A DNA stretch of 57,260 nt from an uncultured Woeseiaceae bacterium (GTDB lineage: Bacteria; Pseudomonadota; Gammaproteobacteria; Steroidobacterales; Woeseiaceae), in assembly GCA_905480255.1 (NCBI GenBank), contig CAJQPR010000053.1, positions 1-57,260 of the forward strand, given 5' to 3'. The notes beneath the pieces are model-generated. The model was given only the letters and a program-made list of their open reading frames with translations. It did no database searches and was not told the origin of the DNA. The translations under genes were made by a program, and so were the position numbers. The first letter of the stretch is position 1; every line of letters begins with the position of its first letter. This document shows positions 1-8,721 of the stretch, piece by piece.

Positions 1-34
1 GGCCACCAATGACTTTCTGTCTGACTTTCTGCAC
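1..34 (-). CDS. Possible start of phoR sensor kinase (partial)
   Basis: Directly downstream of phoB on the same strand there is a GTG at 34-32 preceded by an AGGA-type ribosome binding site at a spacing of about six bases. The frame stays open to the window edge and reads V-Q-K-V-R-Q-K-V-I-G-G. In most gammaproteobacteria the gene after phoB is phoR, the phosphate sensor histidine kinase. Only 11 codons are visible, so the assignment rests on position and the start signal alone. Confidence 0.35.
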   Translation of the reverse strand, partial: MQKVRQKVIGG

Positions 35-64
35 TATTTTTCCTGAACCACCCGACGCAATACC

Positions 65-757
65 TTAGGCACCAAGAATTGAAAATCGATAGCCTGAGCC
101 ACGAACCGTTTGAATATAACGCTCAACGCCATGTTCCGTCAGCGCCTTTCTAAGTCGCCGCACATGCACGTCAACCGTGCGCTCCTCCACGTAGACATTG
201 GCGCCCCAGACCCGATCCAGCAGCTGATTGCGGCTGTAGACGCGTTCAGGATGGGTCATCAGGTATTTGAGGAGACGATACTCCGTCGGCCCAAGATGAA
301 CTTCGGTGCCCTTGGCGAGCACCCGGTGCGCCGCCGCATCAAGCTTAATCTCACCGGATGTGACGACTTCATTTTCTGCAGACCCTGAGCGGCGCAAGAC
401 GGCTTTAATCCTGGCGACCAGTTCCCGCGGCGAGAATGGCTTGGTCATATAGTCGTCCGCACCGCCTTCCAGGCCGGTCACCTTGTCATGCTCGTCAGCG
501 CGAGCCGTGAGCATGATCACAGCAAGGTCTTCGAATTCCTTATCCCGCTTCAGCATTCGGGTCAGTTCCAGACCGCTCATGTCCGGCAGCATCCAGTCGA
601 TTAATGCCAACGATGGCCGCTCGTCAGCAAGAAGCTTGCGCGCCTCCCTGCAATCCTCGGCCTCAAGCGTGTCATAGCCAGCCCGCATGAGATGGAATGC
701 AATCATCTCGCGGATGGGGCGTTCGTCTTCAACAATGAGAATTTTGTTTGTAGTCAC
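65..757 (-). CDS. phoB: Phosphate regulon response regulator PhoB
   Basis: A 230-residue OmpR-family two-component regulator that activates phosphate-starvation genes after phosphorylation by PhoR. The receiver domain (about residues 5-120) has the acidic pair around D11, the phosphoacceptor D54 in the context ALIDWMLPDMSG, the switch threonine T84 and the lysine K106 in TKPF. The winged-helix DNA-binding domain (about 130-228) contains RVYSRNQLLDRVWG and ends RGSGYRF. RTVDVHVRRLRKAL is the recognition-helix region typical of PhoB. Length matches the family. A tandem 11-bp-period repeat resembling a PHO box lies about 95-110 bases upstream, suggesting autoregulation. A probable phoR start follows about 30 bases downstream. 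Confidence 0.93.
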   Translation of the reverse strand: MTTNKILIVEDERPIREMIAFHLMRAGYDTLEAEDCREARKLLADERPSLALIDWMLPDMSGLELTRMLKRDKEFEDLAVIMLTARADEHDKVTGLEGGADDYMTKPFSPRELVARIKAVLRRSGSAENEVVTSGEIKLDAAAHRVLAKGTEVHLGPTEYRLLKYLMTHPERVYSRNQLLDRVWGANVYVEERTVDVHVRRLRKALTEHGVERYIQTVRGSGYRFSILGA

Positions 758-850
758 TGCCAGGTACTTTCGGAGTGCGGCAAGGTGTTAACTATTGCGA
801 ATGAATCCGGCCAGCACAAGGGTTCGGAAAAGCCGCATTAGATCAATCAA

Positions 851-868
851 ATGTTACAGCTCTGTTAC
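851..868 (+). promoter_or_regulatory. PHO-box-like tandem repeat upstream of phoB
   Basis: TGTTAC occurs twice with an 11-base period (ATGTTACAGCTCTGTTACC). The E. coli PHO box is likewise two CTGTCAT-type repeats with an 11-base period. It lies between tsaB and phoB, in the region that must hold the phoB promoter. Several bases deviate from consensus and the better match is on the plus strand, opposite to phoB transcription, so this is a candidate only. Confidence 0.4.
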
Positions 869-926
869 CGAAAAAACGCCGCTATCGGAATATAGTGGAA
901 AAAATAGCAATAGAGGATCGATTGCC

Positions 927-1601
927 CTAGTTCCGCTGCACCGGCTTTTCAGCAACCTTTGATCGCAAATAGGCCGGCGCCAACTGCTCCGCCGGGATTG
1001 CGTCCGGCGACCTTTCGGCCAACCGCAACAGGAAACGGGCCCGCGGAAACTCCACAGGTAGAAACTCGTTGATTTTCGACTTATTGATCGATTTCAGGTC
1101 CGGATACCGTTCCCACCCGCCACCGGCGGCGGTGTAGCCATCATTTAGCAACGATAGCTCTCCAGCAAAAACGATTTTTTCGTCATGTTCCGCTTCCGGC
1201 AGACCGTCCTGGCGTTTGCGAAAGCAACCGAGATACACCTCATTCATTCTCGCATCCTGCGCAACGACTACATGCGGAGCCTCGTGTTCCGCCATGACTT
1301 CCGCCGCAATCGCGGCAAGCGAGGAAATTGGAATGACCGCCAGGCCGGAACCGAAGCAGAGGCCCTGCGCGACCGATGCTCCGATACGCATACCAATAAA
1401 CGACCCGGGGCCATTTCCAAGCACAATCGCATCAAGATCTGTCAGCTCTATGTCGCCGTCCTGGAGGATCTTTGAAATCATCGGCATAAGAAGTTTTGTG
1501 TGAGCCCGAGGCTCGACCACATGATCTTCAATAGTTTCGTCACCAACCTGTAATGCGACGGAGCAGGCGTTTGACGATGTATCCAAAGCAAGAAGATTCA
1601 T
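927..1601 (-). CDS. tsaB: tRNA threonylcarbamoyladenosine biosynthesis protein TsaB
   Basis: A 224-residue member of the ASKHA-fold TsaB family. TsaB partners with TsaD and TsaE in the cytoplasm to place the threonylcarbamoyl group on A37 of ANN-decoding tRNAs. The N-terminus MNLLALDTSSNACSVAL and the later GNGPGSFIGMRIG segment are the family signatures. Length is normal (E. coli TsaB is 231 residues). The start codon overlaps the stop of the upstream helicase gene by four bases (ATGA), so the two genes are translationally coupled. A tsaB next to a yoaA-type helicase is also the arrangement in enteric bacteria, which supports both calls. Confidence 0.94.
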   Translation of the reverse strand: MNLLALDTSSNACSVALQVGDETIEDHVVEPRAHTKLLMPMISKILQDGDIELTDLDAIVLGNGPGSFIGMRIGASVAQGLCFGSGLAVIPISSLAAIAAEVMAEHEAPHVVVAQDARMNEVYLGCFRKRQDGLPEAEHDEKIVFAGELSLLNDGYTAAGGGWERYPDLKSINKSKINEFLPVEFPRARFLLRLAERSPDAIPAEQLAPAYLRSKVAEKPVQRN

Positions 1602-3559
1602 CCCGCTCGCCTTGCAATGTCATCAGCTGCCGCATCGTGAGCACCCAGAAATTGCCTGACGTCATCCAATGAGTCTGTACATTTCATCGGTTGAAGGCTT
1701 TTCAGAAACACCCTGCCATAGCTCTTGCTTGTCAGGCGCGGATCGCACAAAACGATGACACCAAAATCGTTGTCATCGCGAAGTAATCGCCCTGCGCCTT
1801 GCTTCAGGGCAAGAACCGCGACCGGAAGCTGATGACCTGTGAATCCATTGCCGCCCTGGCGCCGGATAAATTCAAGACGCGCCATCATGAGCGGATCAGC
1901 CGGCGACGCAAACGGCAGCTTGTCGATAGCGACTATTGTCAGCGCCCGCCCGCGAACGTCCACGCCCTCCCAAAAACTTCCGGTGCCCAGGAGTACAGCA
2001 TTGCCATGATCCCGGAATCGACGCAGCAGGTCGTCACGCGGCGCGTCACCTTGTATAAGTAAGGGGCGTCCTTTCAGGCGTTTTTTTCGGGTTTTGAACC
2101 AACGCCGCGCAGTATTCAGGGCGCGGTGGCTGGTAAACAGGCAAAACAGACCACCGTCTGTCATGTCGAGAAGCGGCAATACGTTTTCCAGCATCTCACC
2201 GGTGTGCGTCCTCTCGGAAGGCGCAGGCAAATGGGGAGGAAGCCAAACCAGTCCGTTTTTCTCCAGCGCATACGGACTCGGAAACGTCAGGCAGGTGGCG
2301 CCCCCAAGGCCCATACGATCGGTGAAATGACTAAAGTCATCTCCGACCGCAAGTGTCGCCGAGGTAAAGATCCACGCCTGATGAGCGGTGTTTATCAATC
2401 CACTAAGAGTGTCGGCCACGTCCAGTGGCGTCAGATTCAGGCGAATACTCCGCGGGTTGACGTCCAGCCAGCGAAGGCCGTCCCAGGTTTCGTCACTTGA
2501 AAGGTGCGAAAGGCGCTCGACTGCTGAATAGAGTTGTTCGTAAAGTTTTTCCAGCTCGGCCGATGAGCCTGTCAGATTGCTGACGCCTTCGAGCAATTCC
2601 TTCAGCGCCGCCGACAACGTCGTCATCGGCGTTCTCAGATGCTCTATTACCGCGGATAATTCATGCCGACCTTCATCCCTCGGAGATTCCGCCCGTAACA
2701 CCCGAAGCGCAGTTTGGGCCGTATCAAGACGGCGCTGAAATTCCGCATCCTTGAACGGCAAAGTTGCTCCGCGTAGTTCGTCAAACAACCGCTCCAGTTC
2801 ACGACTGCCAAGGCTAACGCCAAAAAATTGCGCGGCAAGATCGGGAATCTGGTGCGCCTCGTCCAGAATGATGGCGTCGGCGCCGGGCAGAAATTCAACG
2901 AACCCTTCTTCCTTCATCGCGAGGTCTGCAAGAAGCAGGTGATGGTTCACGACGACGAGATCTGCCTCCTGCGCCGCCCGCCGCGCTTTGACGACATGGC
3001 ATTTTTGGTAGAGAGGGCATTCCGAGCCGAGGCAATTGTCAGCAGTCGACGTCACAAGAGGCCAGATTGCCGAATCTTCGGCCACGCCGATGAGTTCGGC
3101 GCGATCACCTGCCATTGTGCTGTGGCGCCATTGGCGCACTTCATGCAAATCGTCGGTCAAAGCGCCGGAGGCAACCTGATCCGCGACCGTGTCGAGGCGC
3201 TGCAGGCACAAATAATTTGCCCTGCCCTTAAGCAAGGCTGTCGAAACAGGACGGCCGACTGCCTTGCCAATTAGCGGCAAATCCCGGTGGTACAGCTGAT
3301 CTTGCAGGGCCTTGGTACCGGTGGAAATAATCGTTTTCCGGCCACTCATCAGGGCTGGAAGCAGGTAAGCGAACGTCTTGCCCGTCCCTGTTCCGGCCTC
3401 AACGACCAGCTTGCCGGAACCTGCAATTGCCTCTGCAACAGCTTCTGCCATCCAGGCCTGGCCCGCCCGTGGCTGAAAACCGGGCAGATGAGGCTTCAAT
3501 GGGCTGGCAGGCCCGAAAAATTCGGTCAGTGATTGCACAGCAGGACTATACCGCCCCAT
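1598..3559 (-). CDS. yoaA: ATP-dependent DNA helicase, YoaA/DinG family
   Basis: A 653-residue XPD-like superfamily 2 helicase. The Walker A motif EAGTGTGKT lies at about 54-62 and the DEAH box at 233-236. Four cysteines that would hold a 4Fe-4S cluster are visible: C118, and C176, C181 and C187 in CLGSECPLYQKC. Motif VI near the C-terminus reads QGAGRLLR. Family members unwind DNA 5' to 3'; E. coli YoaA works with HolC in repair of stalled replication forks. The gene overlaps tsaB by four bases, the same neighbour as in E. coli, so YoaA is preferred over DinG. It is divergent from pckG across a 170-base gap. Confidence 0.9.
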   Translation of the reverse strand: MGRYSPAVQSLTEFFGPASPLKPHLPGFQPRAGQAWMAEAVAEAIAGSGKLVVEAGTGTGKTFAYLLPALMSGRKTIISTGTKALQDQLYHRDLPLIGKAVGRPVSTALLKGRANYLCLQRLDTVADQVASGALTDDLHEVRQWRHSTMAGDRAELIGVAEDSAIWPLVTSTADNCLGSECPLYQKCHVVKARRAAQEADLVVVNHHLLLADLAMKEEGFVEFLPGADAIILDEAHQIPDLAAQFFGVSLGSRELERLFDELRGATLPFKDAEFQRRLDTAQTALRVLRAESPRDEGRHELSAVIEHLRTPMTTLSAALKELLEGVSNLTGSSAELEKLYEQLYSAVERLSHLSSDETWDGLRWLDVNPRSIRLNLTPLDVADTLSGLINTAHQAWIFTSATLAVGDDFSHFTDRMGLGGATCLTFPSPYALEKNGLVWLPPHLPAPSERTHTGEMLENVLPLLDMTDGGLFCLFTSHRALNTARRWFKTRKKRLKGRPLLIQGDAPRDDLLRRFRDHGNAVLLGTGSFWEGVDVRGRALTIVAIDKLPFASPADPLMMARLEFIRRQGGNGFTGHQLPVAVLALKQGAGRLLRDDNDFGVIVLCDPRLTSKSYGRVFLKSLQPMKCTDSLDDVRQFLGAHDAAADDIARRAG

Positions 3560-3677
3560 GCACTTTTTGCATGTATTTTAAAAGCGCTGAATGCCCGGTT
3601 TCACTCTCCGGATGCCATGCTGTGGCAGTCGCCGGGAGCTTCGTAATGCTTCAGAAAAAACTGGAGATCCGGGCCTT

Positions 3678-3705
3678 TTGTATGCGCTCGCAGTCACTGT
3701 ATAAT
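3678..3705 (+). promoter_or_regulatory. Probable sigma-70 promoter of pckG
   Basis: A perfect -10 hexamer TATAAT lies at 3700-3705. A weak -35 TTGTAT at 3678-3683 stands 16 bases upstream. The site lies about 65 bases before the preferred pckG start and points the right way. The -35 match is only three of six. Confidence 0.5.
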
Positions 3706-3770
3706 GCGCGACCCTGCATGACCTGAAGCACATGTGTCAGGTTTTTTTTCAAACAATTCCAGAGACCAAC

Positions 3771-5522
3771 ATGACGACAACGCTTTCCGAACTTCAGGAA
3801 TGGGTAGATTCAGTAGCAGCCCGGACACAGCCGGACAATATTCACTGGTGCGACGGCGGCGAAGCCGAAAACCAGTCGCTCATTGAGGCAATGTGCGAAT
3901 CCGGTGTTCTGTCACCGTTGAACCAGGAAAAATTTCCTGACTGCTACCTGCACCTGTCAGACCCTTCGGACGTGGCGCGAGTTGAGCACCTGACTTTTGT
4001 CTGCACCAGCAACCAGGACGACGCCGGACCGAACAACAACTGGATGGCGCCGGCCGACGCGCACGAGAAGATTGACGCATTGTTCGACGGTGCGATGAAG
4101 GGCAGGACGATGTACGTCATCCCCTATTGCATGGGTCCCATCAAATCTCCCTACGCCCGGTTGGGAGTTGAGATCACGGATAGTCCTTACGTTGTAGTCA
4201 ACATGCGGTTGATGACACGCATGGGGGCAGACGCACTCAAGAGAATCGAGAAGGAAGGCGTATTCGTCAAAGGACTGCATTCAACGGGCGATCTCGACCC
4301 TGAACGACGGTTCATCATGCATTTCCCGGAAGAGCTGAGCATCAAAAGCATCGGCTCCGGCTATGGCGGCAACGCCCTCCTCGGCAAGAAATGTCACGCA
4401 CTGCGGATTGCGAGTTATCAGGCTCGCACAGAAGGCTGGCTTGCTGAGCACATGCTGATTGTCGGTATCGAAAATCCGCACGGCGAAGTGCACTACGTCG
4501 CCTGCGCATTCCCTTCTGCGTGCGGTAAGACCAACCTGGCCATGCTGATTCCACCGGAGTCACACAAAGGTTGGCGGATATGGACACTGGGTGACGATAT
4601 TGCGTGGTTGCACAAAGACGAAGGCGGCAAATTGCGCGCGATTAATCCGGAGGCCGGCTACTTCGGCGTCGTTCCCGGCACGAACGAGAAAACAAACAAG
4701 AACGCGTACGACATGATTCATGGCGAGACTATTTTCACGAACGTAGCCACCACGGAAGACAACGAGCCATGGTGGGAAGACAAGAAAACAGGAGAGCCGA
4801 GCACGGACTGGCAGGGTCGCGACTACGATCCCGAGTCCGGTCCCGCAGCGCACCCGAATTCACGCTTCACAGTTTCGGCAACCCGCAACAAGAGCTACTC
4901 ATTACTTGCCGATGCACCCGAAGGTGTGCCGATCTCTGCCATCGTATTTGGCGGCCGCCGCAAGGAGCTGGCGCCGCTGGTCTATGAGGCAAAAGACTGG
5001 AACCATGGTGTGCTCGTCGGTGCGAGCGTGGCCTCCGAGACCACCGCAGCAAATATTGGCGAAGTCGGCGTCGTTCGCCGTGACCCGATGGCGATGAAGC
5101 CATTCTGTGGCTACAACTTCGCTGATTACTGGAGTCATTGGCTGACGTTCGCTGACAATGAGCGACGATTGCCGAGGATTTTCCACGTCAACTGGTTCCG
5201 CCAGGACAACGACGGGAAATTTCTCTGGCCCGGATTCGGTGAAAATCTGCGCGTACTACGCTGGATTATGGAACGTTGCGAAGATCGTGCAGAGGCCCGC
5301 GAAACGCCGATCGGATTTCTGCCAAAGCCCTCAGATATCGATACAAGCGGACTGGATATTGCCGACGAGACAATGGATGCCCTGCTCTCGGTTAATGTTG
5401 AGCAATGGCGGGAAGAGATGGACTCCGTAGGCGAATACCTGGAGAGTTATGGCGACCGGCTTCCCGAGATATTGAGGCAAGAACACGCCGCGATCGTCGA
5501 AAACCTGAAAAAAGCCGGCTAG
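3771..5522 (+). CDS. pckG: Phosphoenolpyruvate carboxykinase (GTP)
   Basis: A 583-residue cytoplasmic enzyme that converts oxaloacetate and GTP to phosphoenolpyruvate, CO2 and GDP, the entry step of gluconeogenesis. The nucleotide-binding and active-site segment FPSACGKTNLAML contains the hyper-reactive cysteine C251 and the P-loop lysine K253 of the GTP-dependent class. GDDIAWL (about 274-280) and EAGYFGVVPGTN are also diagnostic, and the length suits the GTP class rather than the ATP class. The frame extends upstream to an ATG at 3732, but the added segment MCQVFFQTIPETN resembles no family member. The ATG at 3771, preceded by an AGAG box, is therefore preferred. E. coli uses the unrelated ATP-dependent PckA. 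Confidence 0.95.
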   Translation: MTTTLSELQEWVDSVAARTQPDNIHWCDGGEAENQSLIEAMCESGVLSPLNQEKFPDCYLHLSDPSDVARVEHLTFVCTSNQDDAGPNNNWMAPADAHEKIDALFDGAMKGRTMYVIPYCMGPIKSPYARLGVEITDSPYVVVNMRLMTRMGADALKRIEKEGVFVKGLHSTGDLDPERRFIMHFPEELSIKSIGSGYGGNALLGKKCHALRIASYQARTEGWLAEHMLIVGIENPHGEVHYVACAFPSACGKTNLAMLIPPESHKGWRIWTLGDDIAWLHKDEGGKLRAINPEAGYFGVVPGTNEKTNKNAYDMIHGETIFTNVATTEDNEPWWEDKKTGEPSTDWQGRDYDPESGPAAHPNSRFTVSATRNKSYSLLADAPEGVPISAIVFGGRRKELAPLVYEAKDWNHGVLVGASVASETTAANIGEVGVVRRDPMAMKPFCGYNFADYWSHWLTFADNERRLPRIFHVNWFRQDNDGKFLWPGFGENLRVLRWIMERCEDRAEARETPIGFLPKPSDIDTSGLDIADETMDALLSVNVEQWREEMDSVGEYLESYGDRLPEILRQEHAAIVENLKKAG

Positions 5523-5550
5523 ACGACCCGACTCGCCAAATAAAAGAGGT

Positions 5551-6438
5551 CTAATCGCCGCAGATGAAGTGGACGGCGAGCGGCGTACCTGCCTTGGCAA
5601 CACGTCCCAAGCCGATTATTCCTTCGCCGGTCAGCGCAGTGCTGTCGCGGCGGATGAATATTTCCTCGCCCTGGGCATTTTCCAGAAATGTCCCGTTGGT
5701 GCTCTGATCGATTAAAACGAACTTGCCGCGCCGCATTTCGATTCGTGCGTGAATCCGTGAAATCAGATTACCTTTGACAACCAGGTCATTGTCGTCGGCC
5801 CGTCCCATGTTGATCGCCTTGCGTCCCTCGTTGACGACGACCGTGCTATCGCGAAAGGTCAGTGTCAGCTTGGTCGCCGCGTTATTCTTGCTGTCCCAGT
5901 CGATGGTCGGCAACATGCTGGTTGCCTCTTCCGGCTGCCACAGCACTTCAAACAATGCGACTTCGTCGATTCGGCCGCGGACTGTCGCCACATCTATCTG
6001 GCGCGTCTGGGCCTGCCAGTCCGGGCCCATCTGTTCGACCGTCGTACCGGAAATGATGATCTGTTTGGCCTTGGCCTGGGAAGTCATTCGATTCGCCGTG
6101 TGCACTGCTGCACCGAAGATGTCATTTTGCTCCTGAACAACCGGACCAAAATGACAACCTATGCGGATCGATACCTTAATTTCGTCTTCGCCGGAACTGA
6201 TGAGGGTCTGCATCTGGGTAGCGGCACCCATGGCCTCATCGACCGTAGGAAAGGTTGCCATGACCTCGTCACCGATGGTCTTGATAACAGTGCCATTGAA
6301 CTGGTGGGTGGCGTCCTTCATAACATCCAGGCAGCGAGCCACGGTCTCGCTGGCCTTGGTGTCGCCAAATTTGTCGTACAGCTGGGTGCTACCGACAACG
6401 TCAGCAAAAAGAATCGCAACTTCTAGGTCTTTTGCCAT
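5551..6438 (-). CDS. Class III nucleotide cyclase with C-terminal FHA domain
   Basis: A 295-residue soluble protein. Residues 5-165 form an adenylate/guanylate cyclase catalytic domain with both metal-binding aspartates (D13 in FADVVGST and D57 in KTIGDEVMATF), the base-recognition lysine K53 and the transition-state arginine R117. The usual VNxAxR segment reads V-H-T-A-N-R, so the transition-state asparagine appears replaced by H113. Residues 200-290 form a forkhead-associated domain with GRADDND, SRIHARI and STNGTF, which binds phosphothreonine and implies control by a Ser/Thr kinase or partner protein. No membrane segment is seen. It converges on pckG with 28 bases between the stops. Confidence 0.85.
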   Translation of the reverse strand: MAKDLEVAILFADVVGSTQLYDKFGDTKASETVARCLDVMKDATHQFNGTVIKTIGDEVMATFPTVDEAMGAATQMQTLISSGEDEIKVSIRIGCHFGPVVQEQNDIFGAAVHTANRMTSQAKAKQIIISGTTVEQMGPDWQAQTRQIDVATVRGRIDEVALFEVLWQPEEATSMLPTIDWDSKNNAATKLTLTFRDSTVVVNEGRKAINMGRADDNDLVVKGNLISRIHARIEMRRGKFVLIDQSTNGTFLENAQGEEIFIRRDSTALTGEGIIGLGRVAKAGTPLAVHFICGD

Positions 6439-6602
6439 TCCGTGATTAACCAGTCAGAAAACTGTCCTAATGCCGAATCGTCGGCGAACGCGCGATTATA
6501 AGCGCTAAGTTCTTAATTTCCCACACATTATGTCATGTCTGCACGGGTAATGTGCATTATGCATTATCTCGACAAGCCATTAATATCATAGGAATTTCTT
6601 AC
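6439..6602. other. Intergenic region between cyclase and methyltransferase genes
   Basis: This 164-base AT-rich spacer should hold the promoter of the minus-strand cyclase gene and the 3' end of the methyltransferase transcript. It contains a short tandem GCATTAT-GCATTAT near 6557-6570. No hairpin with a T-run and no convincing gene was seen. Confidence 0.4.
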
Positions 6603-7421
6603 TTACTTCTCGGCGACAATATACGCGATCCACGCAAGATCCGCCTCGCCTTTGTCTTCCGGCGTGAACTCGCCGTTGCCTTCGCCGTCTTCGTCATCTC
6701 CTTCCCAATAGACTGTTGGGTTTTTGAATCCGGCTTCAAGTAACAGTTCACGAATCTCCGGTGCGGTCCACAGCCGCCATTCATACGTGAATGCCTTCTT
6801 TATTTTGGAGCCATCCGGGAATTTGAAGTGAATATGCGTCCGCATGTAATGCGTCACCGGATGGAACTCAGCCTGGTGCCAAATGTAGGTGAAGTCGTCG
6901 TGTTTCGTCTTTTCCTTCGTCTCTTCCTGGGCTTCACAGCCACCAAACATGTCCACGAAGAAAAGGCCGTCCTCTTTGACCGCGTCGTAAGCTGCCCGGA
7001 AATATTTCAGCATCTTTTCCCGTGTATCGAAGATCCAGTAACTGAAGTTGAACGCAATCAGAATATCGACAGGCGAAGTTTCAACGTCGAGTACATCCGA
7101 CTCAATAAGGCGAATCCGTGCCTGGTCGGCAGACGGAAGACGCCCGACACGATTTTCGCGACCCCACTCGAGTACCGTTGGATCAATATCGACCCCAATT
7201 GCCTGGAATTCCTCACCCTGCTTCACCCATTCGCAAGCTGCGCTGGCAGTGCCACAAAAGTCTTCACGCAGCGAATACGCTTTGCGGCCACGGATATCCT
7301 GGAATGTGGCCTGCAGAAATTCCGCCTCGTGCTCAACGTTCTGTACGGAAAGTTCGTAGAGTTCATGAATGTCGGCCCGCTCGGCCATCGTTTGATGTTT
7401 CTTCGCAGCTTTGGCGCTCAT
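6603..7421 (-). CDS. Class I SAM-dependent methyltransferase
   Basis: A 272-residue cytoplasmic protein with a Rossmann-type methyltransferase fold. Motif I reads REDFCGTAS (about residues 57-65) and is followed by an acidic segment GVDIDPTVLEWG for the SAM ribose. LIAFNFSYWIF and FFVDMFGG correspond to motifs IV and VI. Between about 170 and 215 the protein is rich in charged and aromatic residues (KTKHDDFTYIWHQAEF), probably the substrate-facing part. The C-terminus has an acidic stretch, GDDEDGEGNGE. The substrate cannot be told from sequence. The gene lies 65 bases downstream of dusA on the same strand and could be co-transcribed with it. Confidence 0.75.
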   Translation of the reverse strand: MSAKAAKKHQTMAERADIHELYELSVQNVEHEAEFLQATFQDIRGRKAYSLREDFCGTASAACEWVKQGEEFQAIGVDIDPTVLEWGRENRVGRLPSADQARIRLIESDVLDVETSPVDILIAFNFSYWIFDTREKMLKYFRAAYDAVKEDGLFFVDMFGGCEAQEETKEKTKHDDFTYIWHQAEFHPVTHYMRTHIHFKFPDGSKIKKAFTYEWRLWTAPEIRELLLEAGFKNPTVYWEGDDEDGEGNGEFTPEDKGEADLAWIAYIVAEK

Positions 7422-7486
7422 CTTTTCTTTTTCTCTCTGTCGGGGTTAAACACTTTGGCGCATTGTACTTACGTATTGCCAAACAA

Positions 7487-8452
7487 TCATGCTGCTCGCG
7501 GCAACTTTTCCAGCGCTTTCTCCAACACATCGATACCGGCATCAAACCGATGTGCGTTTTCGCTCAGATAACGTCGCCAGGCACGTGCACCAGGCTGGCC
7601 GGCGTACAGGCCAAGCATATGCCGGGTAATGTGTTTCAAAAAGGCTCCAGAAGCGAGTTCGTATTCGACGTAAGGCAACATCTTCCCAATGACCTCAAAG
7701 CGGGTTGACGGCACCTGTCCAGTACCGAACGCCTCTTCCAGTTCCGTCAGAAACCAGGGTCGATGATAAACCTGCCGACCGATCATGACGCCATCGACCT
7801 GCTCCAGGTGCCGACGACAGTCGTCGACTGATACGACGCCACCATTCAGAATGATCGTCAAATTCGGGTAGTCTTCTTTGACCCTGTAAACCCGATCATA
7901 GTTGAGTGGTGGTACGTTCCGATTTTCTTTTGGACTGAGACCCTGAAGAAGGGCTTTGCGAGCGTGCACCACAAATGTGTCGCACCCGGCATCGATGTTC
8001 GTATCGATAAATCTCTGCAGAAATTCGTAGTCATCGAAGTCATCTATGCCGATACGTGTTTTGATAGTAACCGGCACATCCGTAACAGCCTTCATCGCAC
8101 GCACGCAATCTGCCACGAGACCCGGGCTGGCCATCAGGCAGGCACCGAACTGACCGCTTTGAACCCGGTCACTCGGGCAGCCGACGTTGATGTTGATCTC
8201 GTCGTAGCCCTCATCGGCTCCCTTCCTTGCAGCTTCAGCCATAAGCCCGGGATCGCTGCCACCGATCTGCAGAGCAACCGGGTGCTCACAATCGTCATAC
8301 TGCAATAGCTTCGCCGAATCACCGTGATGAAGAGCTTGCGCCGTGACCATCTCCGTATAGAGGCGCACGGATGGACTCAAGAGCCGCATGAAATAGCGAC
8401 AATGTCTATCCGTCCAATCCATCATTGGTGCAACTGATATCTTGTTTTTCAA
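7487..8452 (-). CDS. dusA: tRNA-dihydrouridine(20/20a) synthase DusA
   Basis: An FMN-dependent TIM-barrel enzyme that reduces uridine 20/20a in the tRNA D-loop using NADPH. The start of the barrel, KISVAPMMDWTDRHCRYFMRLLS, and the active-site segment NVGCPSDRVQSGQFGACLM with its catalytic cysteine are characteristic of DusA. The frame is open up to 8551, but the leading residues MLTLVLCNCACVSTQQ do not belong to the family and no good ATG exists near the domain start. A TTG at 8452 preceded by AGGT gives a protein of 321 residues beginning (M)KNKISVAPMMDW, close to known DusA starts. A GTG at 8488, preceded by AAGGA at a short spacing, is the alternative. Confidence 0.92.
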   Translation of the reverse strand: MKNKISVAPMMDWTDRHCRYFMRLLSPSVRLYTEMVTAQALHHGDSAKLLQYDDCEHPVALQIGGSDPGLMAEAARKGADEGYDEININVGCPSDRVQSGQFGACLMASPGLVADCVRAMKAVTDVPVTIKTRIGIDDFDDYEFLQRFIDTNIDAGCDTFVVHARKALLQGLSPKENRNVPPLNYDRVYRVKEDYPNLTIILNGGVVSVDDCRRHLEQVDGVMIGRQVYHRPWFLTELEEAFGTGQVPSTRFEVIGKMLPYVEYELASGAFLKHITRHMLGLYAGQPGARAWRRYLSENAHRFDAGIDVLEKALEKLPRAA

Positions 8453-8721
8453 AAATGTACCTATGGTTCTCGCGTTCGAATCAGCCACATGTCCTTGATT
8501 GTGCTGTTGTGTGGATACACAAGCGCAATTACAGAGAACTAGAGTCAGCACAATAGCCTGTCGAGGTAACGCATTCTCCAGCGAAATAATAATTTTCCGG
8601 CAAGTATCCAGCAGGCAATCAAGGCGTGCAAGGCTGACAGCGAAGCGTTTGTCGTTGGGCGGGCCAGCGAGAACGACAGGCGAAGGCAGGCCCCTGATTT
8701 ACTAAACTCGCGTCATATCAA

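Noticed and set aside
8453-8551. N-terminal extension of DusA
   Set aside because: The residues (MLTLVLCNCACV...) do not belong to the Dus fold and the extension has no better start signal than the TTG at 8452.
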